The notes under the pieces are model-generated. The model was not told where the DNA came from, did not search any database, and saw only the letters and a list, made by a program, of their open reading frames with translations. The position numbers were made by a program, and so were the translations under genes. Source: Vreelandella neptunia (lineage in GTDB: Bacteria > Pseudomonadota > Gammaproteobacteria > Pseudomonadales > Halomonadaceae). From it: DNA of 64,000 nt. Shown here piece by piece: positions 56,983-64,000 of the stretch. Every line of letters begins with the position of its first letter. The stretch's first letter is position 1. The DNA is taken from positions 496,001-560,000 of the forward strand of contig NZ_JAKVTW010000001.1 of NCBI RefSeq assembly GCF_022489065.1, in the 5' to 3' direction.

Positions 56983-59900
56983 ATGCTGACTCGTTCGCTG
57001 GTGCGTTGGAGTTTGCTTATCACGGCCGGGTTACTGGGGAGTGCGGCTGCGCTGCTGCTTTTGCTCCGTCTGGCCATTAGCCAAACTGACGCGCTTACCC
57101 CCCGTATTGAAGCGTTGCTTGAAGCACGTATTGGCGTGCCAGTTACCATTGAGCACCTCTCGCTTTCTCTTGCCCGTAATGACCTGCTGCTTCGCCTTGA
57201 CGGCTTGAATGCGGAAACCCCCGATGGCCAAGCGCTGTTTTCACTTGAGCATGCGGGGCTGCGTTTGGATACCTGGGCGTCGCTTGCCAATATGGCCCCG
57301 ATTTTTAGCGATGCCCGGATTAGCGGCACCGAGTTTCATCTCTATCAAGGCACCGGAACGACTTGGCAGTGGCCAGAGCCCGCAGAGTTACCGCTATTGA
57401 TGGCACCCGATCCTGAAGTGGATCTGGCGACCATTGATGACTGGACGGGGCTGATTTTGCGCCAGCGTCTATGGGTGAATGACACACGTGTGGTGCTACA
57501 CGGACAGCAAGATACCGTGATGCTGCATGCGCAAACACTGCTGCTGTCCGGTGACGAGCGGCGCACCCGGCTGGAAGGGGCCATCAATATTGCTCAATCG
57601 TTGCAGGAGGCGCGCGAAATTGACCTCCCCGCGGTTGAAATGAAAGTGGAAATGCAGCCTGGGCAGCAAGGCTTTAACGATTTTTCTGCAGAACTTCAGC
57701 TGGATATTCAGCTTGATCAGTTGGTCGTCCTGGCGGATATGTTCCGGCCTGATCATGCGGCCTATTTAGAGCAGGCGGGGGGCAGCGCTCGGCTTTGGGG
57801 CCGCTGGAGCACGGGCCGCCTTGAGGAGGCGCGCGTTGCCGTCGATGTCCCACAGTTGACGCTGCGTCATAACGTACAGTACGCCGTATTAAGAGATATT
57901 GAGGCCAATGGCTTGTGGCAGCGCGACGGTGACGGGGGCGAAGCATGGTTAAGCGGTGACGCGGATAGCGTTGAGTGGGCGCAGCCCCCGGGTGGCAGCG
58001 TAGGCCCGGCCTTGCCACGCCATTGGCACGCCACCCATCAACCGGGGCTGTGGGAAGTGCGCACCAGTGCCTTCGAGCTAGCGTCGCTGACGGCTTGGCG
58101 CGACTATGTATTGCTGCCTGAGTCGGTGACCCGGGTATTGCAAACCCTCGCCCCCCGCGGCCAAGTGCAAGGTTTGCATGTCGGGCAGCAGGATGGTCGC
58201 TGGGGAGTAGACGCCGCGTTAACCGGTGTAGAAGTGTCGCCGTGGCAGCAGGCTCCAGGTGGTGGCCCACTGGACGCCTGGGTGCAAGCGAGAGACTTAC
58301 GTGGTCGTGTGTTGTTTAGTAGCGATGGCGACAGTACCCTCTATTTCCCCGAGTTTTTTGCCTCTCCCATGCAGCTTAGGCGAGCGCAAGGTGAAGTAGA
58401 GTGGGTATATGACGGCCCCAATACCATGGTCAGTGGCAAAAACCTTAGCGTTGATTGGGATGGCGCCCAGGTATCGGGTGGCTTTGGTTTAGTGACAGGC
58501 AATCAGCGCGGCCACTTTGGTTTAGACCTTGATTTTAGTGATGTGGATGCCTTGGGACAGCCACTGGCCCAGTGGTTGCCGCTTAGCGTCATGGATGATG
58601 GTCTTCGTGAATGGCTGCTTAACGATATTGGCGGCTATGTAACTGAGGGGTCGCTGCAGCTGAGCCAACCCTTAGGAGAAGGCGTCACCACTGAGGATTT
58701 TACCGCCACACTCGCGCTGGCGGTTACACAGGGGCACCTGCCTATTGCGCCAGGCTGGCCACGGCTTAATGATGTTGAGGGGCGCCTAAAGTGGCAGAAC
58801 AGGGTATTAGAAGCAGAAGTTGAGAACGCCCAAAGCCATGGCATCACCGCTTCAGAGGGCGAAGTAGTGATGGAGGATGATATTCTCAAGCTGTCTGGCC
58901 AATTGGAGGCTGAAGGGTCAGCGCTAACGGCCTTTCTGCAGGCGATGCCCGATATCGACCTTTCCCAACTGAGTGATTTGCGCGTTACGGGCGATGTTAA
59001 CGGCGATATTGCACTGGCATTACCGTTGGAAACCCCCGAGGCGCTGAGGCTGGAAATCAATGCTTCTCCGAGATTGTCTGAGGTGGTTTATCAACCGCTG
59101 GATTTACGCATCCAGTCGCTTAATGGTGAGCTTGCTTGGCTGCAGGATGGCGAGAGTAAAGGCCTCGTTGGCGAAGCCAGTGGCCAGTTGTTAGGTGGCC
59201 AGATAGCCGCCGATATTCACACCCAGGATGACAGCATACAGCTGCAGGGCAATGTAGCTACCTCGGCTCTTTTTGGTCTGGCTGGGTTAGATGACAGTCA
59301 AGGGCGTCTGCCGTTAGAGGGGCAGCTACAGTGGCAAGGAAATATCAGTTTAATGCCAACGCCAACTCTGCACCTTGAGAGCCGTTTAATCGGGGTCACC
59401 AGTCATTTGCCGGAACCCTTTGCTAAGTCAGCCCAGCAGCCATGGCCCTGGATGGTGACCGCTGATATGGAGGCTGGCCGTCTCGAAAGTCGCTTGGCCG
59501 ATATCGCTTCCACCCGTATACAGCAACTGAACGGCTCCCTTGCCGGGTCGCTCTACTTAGGCGACGAGGCGGCGCGCGCTCACGCTTGGCCTAGCCAAGC
59601 AGGGTTTAGCATCGATGCCGATGTGCCGCGGATTGACCCTCTGGCTTGGCAGCAGGCGATTGCAGCATTGATGGAGGGAGGCGGGGCTGCCTCAAGTAGT
59701 GGTAACGGCCAGACTCCTTTGACCATATCGTTAACGACGCCCTGTGTGGTTTACCAAGAGGAGTGTTTAGGTGGCCTCAGCGCAAATGGTGGCATGAATG
59801 CCGGCCTCATCGATATAGGGTTAAGTGGTAATCTTGTTACCGGAGGCCTTCAGTACAATGCTCAATCTGCGCAACCTTTAGATATGACTATCGAAGCGCT

Positions 59901-60837
59901 GTCTCTTGATCGGTTGTTGGCGTTAGCTGATGTTCAGCATGACAGTGAGGCGCCTACGCCAGACTCCTGGATGCAGGCGGTCGAAACCGAGCGAGATGCG
60001 CCTGCGGCCATACCAGATTGGCTGGCCGATGTGCCTAATGGGCGATTGCGATTAGCCGAAATTGCCATGGGATCACGCCGTTTTGGCCCTTTGACCGCCT
60101 ATTGGCAGACTAATGGTGAGCGCTTTTCTCTGACGCCTGTCGGCTTAACAATGGGGCAGCTTTCTGCGCGAGGTGAGCTTTACTGGGAGGGGGACGCTAA
60201 TGCCAGTCATACCCGCGCGGATATTACTATTCAGGGCGGAGATGTTGCCACCGCCCTTGAGCGCCTTGACCAACCTGTGGTCATGCGTAGTCGTAGCACC
60301 GATATTGTTGCTTCGCTTGACTGGCCGGGAGCACCCTGGCAATTGGCGTTAAGTCACTCCGATGGCTACATCAGCACCGACATTCGTGACGGCAGCTTCG
60401 TTACCTTGGAATCGGCTCCGGCGCGTTTAATCGGCTTGCTCAATTTCGATAACATATTGCGCCGACTGCGCTTGGATTTTTCTGACGTTACCGGCAAAGG
60501 CACCGCATTTGACCGTGTTCAAGGTACCGCCGATGTTACCGGTGGGCTGCTAACATTTCGCGGGCCATTGCAAATTGACGCCCCGGCCACCACCCTAACG
60601 CTGACTGGCACGGTTGATCTTGTATCGCGTGAACTTGACCAGCGGCTTGGCGTCACACTACCAGTAACGCAAAGTTTACCCATCGCGGCCATTGCCGTTG
60701 GTGCGCCCATCGTGGGCGGCGCGCTATTTCTTGCTGATCAATTGTTTGGCGACGCCTTAGATCGCGCCACCACACTTCATTATCGCGTGCGAGGCCCTTG
60801 GACCTCGCCGCAGGTTACTTTAGAAGGCCCCCAATGA
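56983..60837 (+). CDS. yhdP: AsmA-like envelope protein YhdP
   Basis: A 1284-residue inner-membrane-anchored periplasmic protein of the AsmA/TamB superfamily (DUF3971). One N-terminal helix ([20 protein letters not shown]) precedes a very long beta-rich chain, expected to form a hydrophobic groove that carries phospholipids to the outer membrane together with TamB and YdbH. The C-terminal AsmA2-like segment includes [18 protein letters not shown] and ends [17 protein letters not shown]. Length is near the E. coli protein (1266). It overlaps tldD by four bases. Confidence 0.93.
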   Translation: MLTRSLVRWSLLITAGLLGSAAALLLLLRLAISQTDALTPRIEALLEARIGVPVTIEHLSLSLARNDLLLRLDGLNAETPDGQALFSLEHAGLRLDTWASLANMAPIFSDARISGTEFHLYQGTGTTWQWPEPAELPLLMAPDPEVDLATIDDWTGLILRQRLWVNDTRVVLHGQQDTVMLHAQTLLLSGDERRTRLEGAINIAQSLQEAREIDLPAVEMKVEMQPGQQGFNDFSAELQLDIQLDQLVVLADMFRPDHAAYLEQAGGSARLWGRWSTGRLEEARVAVDVPQLTLRHNVQYAVLRDIEANGLWQRDGDGGEAWLSGDADSVEWAQPPGGSVGPALPRHWHATHQPGLWEVRTSAFELASLTAWRDYVLLPESVTRVLQTLAPRGQVQGLHVGQQDGRWGVDAALTGVEVSPWQQAPGGGPLDAWVQARDLRGRVLFSSDGDSTLYFPEFFASPMQLRRAQGEVEWVYDGPNTMVSGKNLSVDWDGAQVSGGFGLVTGNQRGHFGLDLDFSDVDALGQPLAQWLPLSVMDDGLREWLLNDIGGYVTEGSLQLSQPLGEGVTTEDFTATLALAVTQGHLPIAPGWPRLNDVEGRLKWQNRVLEAEVENAQSHGITASEGEVVMEDDILKLSGQLEAEGSALTAFLQAMPDIDLSQLSDLRVTGDVNGDIALALPLETPEALRLEINASPRLSEVVYQPLDLRIQSLNGELAWLQDGESKGLVGEASGQLLGGQIAADIHTQDDSIQLQGNVATSALFGLAGLDDSQGRLPLEGQLQWQGNISLMPTPTLHLESRLIGVTSHLPEPFAKSAQQPWPWMVTADMEAGRLESRLADIASTRIQQLNGSLAGSLYLGDEAARAHAWPSQAGFSIDADVPRIDPLAWQQAIAALMEGGGAASSSGNGQTPLTISLTTPCVVYQEECLGGLSANGGMNAGLIDIGLSGNLVTGGLQYNAQSAQPLDMTIEALSLDRLLALADVQHDSEAPTPDSWMQAVETERDAPAAIPDWLADVPNGRLRLAEIAMGSRRFGPLTAYWQTNGERFSLTPVGLTMGQLSARGELYWEGDANASHTRADITIQGGDVATALERLDQPVVMRSRSTDIVASLDWPGAPWQLALSHSDGYISTDIRDGSFVTLESAPARLIGLLNFDNILRRLRLDFSDVTGKGTAFDRVQGTADVTGGLLTFRGPLQIDAPATTLTLTGTVDLVSRELDQRLGVTLPVTQSLPIAAIAVGAPIVGGALFLADQLFGDALDRATTLHYRVRGPWTSPQVTLEGPQ

Positions 60838-62285
60838 CCGCATATAAAAGTGATGTAGATACGGCTGCAGCCATCTTGTTAACGCCCGGAGGATTGGATT
60901 TAGATGCCTTGGAAACTGGCCTGGGCTACGCTATGGGCGCGGGTATCGACTATGCCGACCTCTACTTTCAACGTACGTGGCAAGAGGGTTGGGTGCTGGA
61001 AGATAGCGAGGTAAAAGAAGCGAGTTACAATATCGATGGTGGCGTCGGCGTACGCTCCCTGGCAGGTGAAAAAACAGGCTTTGCCTACTCTAACCAAATT
61101 ACCGCTGATGCGTTAATGGACACTGGCCGCACGGCCGCTGGTATTGTGCGCAGTGGTAAGCGTTTGCCTGGTCAATTGGTGCGTCCGGTGTCTGCAATGT
61201 CGCGCTATGCGGGGATTGACCCTCTAGCAGGCCTAAGCGCGGAAGAGAAAGTCGCTATGCTTAAGCAGGCTGACCGTGTAGCCCGAGCTGCTGACCCTAG
61301 TATCAGTCAGGTAAGCGCTTCATTGTCTGGTACTTACGAAGTGGTACTGGTGAGGGCCAGTGACGGTACTCTGGCAGCGGATATTCGCCCGCTGGTGCGC
61401 TTTAATGTCAGCGTTATCGCGGTTAAAAATGGTCGCCGCGAACGTGGCAGTGCAGGCGGCGGTGGCCGTTACTCCATGGCCAAGCTGCGCGATGACCAAG
61501 TTGCCGAGCAGTACGCTAAAGAGGCGGTGAGGCAGGCGCTGGTCAATCTGGAAGCTATCGATGCACCTGCCGGGCAGATGCCTGTGGTGTTGGCGTCCGG
61601 TTGGCCAGGGATTTTGCTACACGAAGCGGTTGGGCATGGCCTAGAAGGCGATTTCAATCGCAAGGGCAGCTCTGCCTTTGCTGGTAAGATGGGCGAACGC
61701 GTTGCGGCTAAAGGCGTCACCATCGTTGACGATGCGACAATATCAGATTGCCGCGGCTCGATGAGCGTGGATGACGAGGGTACACCGGGCCAGTACACGC
61801 CGCTGATCGAAGACGGTATTTTAACGGGCTACATGCAGGACAAGCTCAATGCTCGCTTGATGGGCATGGCGCCTACGGGTAATGCGCGGCGTGAATCTTT
61901 TGCTCATTTGCCGATGCCACGCATGACCAATACCGTCATGCTTGCTGGGCAAGAAGAGCCCAGCGATATTATTAAAAGCGTTAAACGCGGTATCTATGCC
62001 GTCAGTTTTGGTGGCGGCCAAGTAGACATTACCTCGGGTAAATTTGTGTTCTCCGCCAGCGAGGCCTACCTGATTGAAGATGGGAAGGTCACCGCGCCGG
62101 TGAAAGGCGCCACATTGATTGGCAACGGCCCAGAAGCGATGCAGCGGGTATCCATGATTGGCCACGATATGGCACTGGATACCGGTATTGGCGTGTGTGG
62201 TAAAGAGGGGCAGGGGGTGCCGGTAGGAGTCGGCCAACCCACCCTGAAATTGGATGAGCTGACCGTCGGCGGGACTCAGTCTTGA
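60834..62285 (+). CDS. tldD: Metalloprotease TldD
   Basis: A 483-residue catalytic subunit of the TldD-TldE (PmbA) protease, which degrades unfolded peptides and processes microcins and CcdA. The zinc motif [12 protein letters not shown] contains His263, Glu264 and His267; the third ligand Cys lies near the C-terminus ([12 protein letters not shown]). The ATG at 60834 overlaps the yhdP stop. Its partner pmbA lies 700 bases downstream across yjgA. Confidence 0.97.
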   Translation: MTAYKSDVDTAAAILLTPGGLDLDALETGLGYAMGAGIDYADLYFQRTWQEGWVLEDSEVKEASYNIDGGVGVRSLAGEKTGFAYSNQITADALMDTGRTAAGIVRSGKRLPGQLVRPVSAMSRYAGIDPLAGLSAEEKVAMLKQADRVARAADPSISQVSASLSGTYEVVLVRASDGTLAADIRPLVRFNVSVIAVKNGRRERGSAGGGGRYSMAKLRDDQVAEQYAKEAVRQALVNLEAIDAPAGQMPVVLASGWPGILLHEAVGHGLEGDFNRKGSSAFAGKMGERVAAKGVTIVDDATISDCRGSMSVDDEGTPGQYTPLIEDGILTGYMQDKLNARLMGMAPTGNARRESFAHLPMPRMTNTVMLAGQEEPSDIIKSVKRGIYAVSFGGGQVDITSGKFVFSASEAYLIEDGKVTAPVKGATLIGNGPEAMQRVSMIGHDMALDTGIGVCGKEGQGVPVGVGQPTLKLDELTVGGTQS

Positions 62286-62331
62286 AAATCGGTCTTGAAG
62301 AACGGTCTTAAAGAGCCGCCTTAAAGTGAGA
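62280..62331. repeat. 13-bp imperfect tandem repeat after tldD
   Basis: Units TCTTGAAAATCGG, TCTTGAAGAACGG, TCTTAAAGAGCCG and CCTTAAAGTGAGA run head to tail from 62280. The first unit contains the tldD stop and the last ends within yjgA's 3' end. Confidence 0.75.
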
Positions 62332-62842
62332 GGGTTTCGCGCAGGTGCTTAAAGAGCTTACGCGAGCTGGTGGGCGGTTTGCCTTGCTCGCGTTCCCGCT
62401 GGGCGTTGCGAATTAATTGGCGCAGCGTTTGGCGGTCAGCATCGGGGTGTTCGGCCATGAACAGGTCGACAGATGCATCGCCTTCATCAATTAAGCGTTC
62501 CCGCCATTTTTCAAGACGGTGAAACGCGTGGTCGCGCTGCTCCTGCTCCTGATCAATTGAGTCGAATACGCCTTGTATGGCGGTGAGATCCTCTTTACGG
62601 ATAAGTTTGCCGACGTACTGCATATGGCGTCGGCGGCCTTCATGGGAACGAATGCGCGACGTTTCCTCGATAGCGCGCAGCATATCGTCAGAAAGGGGGA
62701 AGCGGGCGCGTTCCGCTGGTCGCATAGCGATCAATGTTTCCCCAAGTGCCTGTAAGGCATGCATTTCGCGTTTGAGTTGCGACTTGCTTGGGCGTTCTTC
62801 CTGCTCTTCTACTTCAACTGGATCGGGACGTTGCTTACGCAT
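62321..62842 (-). CDS. yjgA: Ribosome-associated protein YjgA (DarP-like, DUF615)
   Basis: A 173-residue, highly charged helical protein associated with 50S precursor particles. Family segments are RPSKSQLKREMHALQALGE and RIRSHEGRRRHMQYVGKLIR with LPLS-type RFPLSDDML between. The ATG at 62842 gives MRKQRPDPVEVEEQEE; a start 11 codons farther upstream is unlikely. It is inserted on the opposite strand between tldD and pmbA. Confidence 0.93.
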   Translation of the reverse strand: MRKQRPDPVEVEEQEERPSKSQLKREMHALQALGETLIAMRPAERARFPLSDDMLRAIEETSRIRSHEGRRRHMQYVGKLIRKEDLTAIQGVFDSIDQEQEQRDHAFHRLEKWRERLIDEGDASVDLFMAEHPDADRQTLRQLIRNAQREREQGKPPTSSRKLFKHLRETLSL

Positions 62843-62914
62843 AGTGTGACTCACAGACAAGATTCGTTGCGGCATTATACCAGCTGCGAGTACAACATTG
62901 ATTCGCCGAAGAGA

Positions 62915-62974
62915 CTCTCTTGAAAGACGCTCTCTTGAAAGACATTCGGTTAAGAGATATTCGGTTGAAAAAGG
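62915..62974. repeat. 15-bp imperfect tandem repeat before pmbA
   Basis: Four units: CTCTCTTGAAAGACG, CTCTCTTGAAAGACA, TTCGGTTAAGAGATA and TTCGGTTGAAAAAGG. The last unit forms part of the pmbA ribosome-binding site. Confidence 0.75.
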
Positions 62975-62981
62975 AGGCCAT

Positions 62982-64000
62982 ATGGCACAAGCATTTGATG
63001 CATCCGCGCAGCAGGCGTTATTGACCGCGCGAGCCGAAGAAGCATTGGCACTAGCAAAACGCTTAGGGGCAGATGCTGCCGAAGTAGGCGCAAGCGTCGA
63101 TCAGGGTGTAGGCGTTAGCGTACGCCAGGGTGAGGTTGAGACAGTTGAGCTATCCCGTGATCAAGGTATCGCCGTTACGCTTTACGTAGGGCAGCGAAAA
63201 GGCAGTGCGTCATCGACAGATGCCAGTAGCGCATCGATTCAGGCGGCGGTAGAAAAAGCGCTGGCGATTGCCCGCTATACCGGGGAAGACCCGGCCGCAG
63301 GGTTGGCCGATGCATCGCTAATGGCTACTGAGCTGCCTGATTTAAAAGTACATTACCCCTGGGCGCTGACAACGGATGAAGCGATAGAGTTAGCACTTGC
63401 CTGTGAACAGGCGGGTCGTGACGTTGAAGGCATCTCACAGTCGGATGGCGCGTCACTCTCCAGTGGTGAGGGGGTGCGTGTTTATGCCAATAGCCACGGC
63501 TTTTTAGGGACTCAAAAAGGCAGTAGTCACTCACTTTCGTGCATGCTGATTGCTCAAGATGCGAGCGGTATGCAGCGCGACTATGATTATACTTCTGCGC
63601 GCGACCCAAAGGCGCTGCGTGACCCTGCCGAAGTGGGTCGCGAAGCAGCCGCACGTACGCTGCGTAGGCTCGGTGCAAAACGTCCTCCTACAGGCACCTT
63701 CCCGGTACTCTTTGACCCCTCACTGTCCAGTGGTTTGATTGGTCATTTACTCGGTGGTTTAGCCGGTGGTGCGTTGTACCGCCAAGCCTCATTTCTGTGT
63801 GATCGGCTTGGCACACCGCTGTTTCCTGACTGGTTCAGTCTTGAGGAGCGGCCAATGGAAGTAGGCGCCACGGCAAGCTCTCCGTTTGATGGCGAGGGTG
63901 TGCAAACCCGCAATAATCGCTTTATCGACGAGGGCCGGATTGCCAGCTATATGCTCTCCTCCTACAGCGCCCGGCGGCTTAATATGCATACGACGGGCAA
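62982..64000 (+). CDS. pmbA: Metalloprotease-like subunit PmbA/TldE (truncated by window end)
   Basis: 339 codons of the ~448 expected are present from the ATG at 62982, which has AAGGAGG upstream. PmbA is the non-catalytic partner of TldD and, as expected, lacks HExxxH. Family segments are VSVRQGEVETVELSRDQGI, KGSASSTDASSASIQ, LFDPSLSSGLIGHLLGGLAG and DGEGVQTRNNRFIDEGRI. The frame stays open to the right edge. Confidence 0.96.
   Translation, partial: MAQAFDASAQQALLTARAEEALALAKRLGADAAEVGASVDQGVGVSVRQGEVETVELSRDQGIAVTLYVGQRKGSASSTDASSASIQAAVEKALAIARYTGEDPAAGLADASLMATELPDLKVHYPWALTTDEAIELALACEQAGRDVEGISQSDGASLSSGEGVRVYANSHGFLGTQKGSSHSLSCMLIAQDASGMQRDYDYTSARDPKALRDPAEVGREAAARTLRRLGAKRPPTGTFPVLFDPSLSSGLIGHLLGGLAGGALYRQASFLCDRLGTPLFPDWFSLEERPMEVGATASSPFDGEGVQTRNNRFIDEGRIASYMLSSYSARRLNMHTTG

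Noticed and set aside
57674-58270. 198-codon minus-strand frame inside yhdP
   Set aside because: Its protein is Pro/Arg/His-rich with no domain, and the plus-strand frame is a clear YhdP.

Overview
The window looks like a chromosomal segment of a moderately halophilic gammaproteobacterium, most likely Halomonadaceae (Halomonas or a close relative). The clues are a GC content that looks to be in the mid-50s, acidic proteins, and gene order. The order psd-rsgA-orn-queG-nnr-tsaE-ami-mutL-miaA-hfq-hflX-hflK-hflC-(hisZ)-purA is a classic gammaproteobacterial backbone. So is mreBCD-maf-rng-yhdP-tldD-yjgA-pmbA with gatCAB divergent from it. The genus call is inference from synteny and not from a marker gene. 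No rRNA, tRNA, CRISPR array, transposase or prophage gene was found.

Region 1 (1-2350, minus): the catalytic subunit of a PQQ-dependent dehydrogenase of the glucose/quinate/shikimate family, cut by the window edge. It is preceded by a separate small four-helix membrane protein that appears to replace the membrane anchor usually fused to such enzymes.

Region 2 (2451-14310, minus) is the most interesting part. A nine-gene operon runs from an ABC importer (binding protein, permease, ATPase) through two 'urea amidolyase-associated' DUF1989 proteins and a biotin carboxylase of the urea carboxylase family. It continues with an isopenicillin-N-synthase-like 2-oxoglutarate/Fe(II) oxygenase and an uncharacterised 232-residue protein, and ends with allophanate hydrolase. 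A clear guanidine-I (ykkC) riboswitch lies in its leader. The operon is therefore best read as guanidine uptake and catabolism (carboxylation, deimination of carboxyguanidine to allophanate, then hydrolysis to ammonia and CO2), not urea use. A sigma-54-like promoter suggests nitrogen control. The embedded oxygenase and its unknown partner may release guanidine from a larger guanidino compound; this is the main candidate for undescribed biology here.

Region 3 (14447-18126): translation factor EF-P with both enzymes of its lysine modification (epmB divergent, efp, epmA), then psd convergent with epmA. Region 4 (18170-22154): a folded intergenic repeat, a CQSHHR-type sulfurtransferase, rsgA, an unusually perfect palindromic promoter region, orn and queG.

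Region 5 (22260-35542, plus): nnr, tsaE, a cell-wall amidase, mutL, miaA, hfq, hflX, hflK, hflC, hisZ and purA. These cover metabolite repair, tRNA modification, cell separation, mismatch repair, RNA chaperoning and membrane proteolysis control. Region 6 (35579-48833): cobO, yajQ, pepN, a YegS-like lipid kinase, an acidic coiled-coil lipoprotein, a cold-shock protein, a LysE exporter, slt, a DUF1232 protein, htpG behind a textbook sigma-32 promoter, gpsA and sixA.

Region 7 (48855-64000): gatCAB on the minus strand with a possible leader attenuator, then the divergent cell-shape and envelope block mreB, mreC, mreD, maf, rng, yhdP and tldD. yjgA sits on the minus strand between tldD and pmbA (truncated by the window), and short tandem repeats lie on both sides of it. 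Intergenic gaps are short. The only gap above 300 bases (14056-14446) holds the riboswitch, its expression platform and the promoter region.
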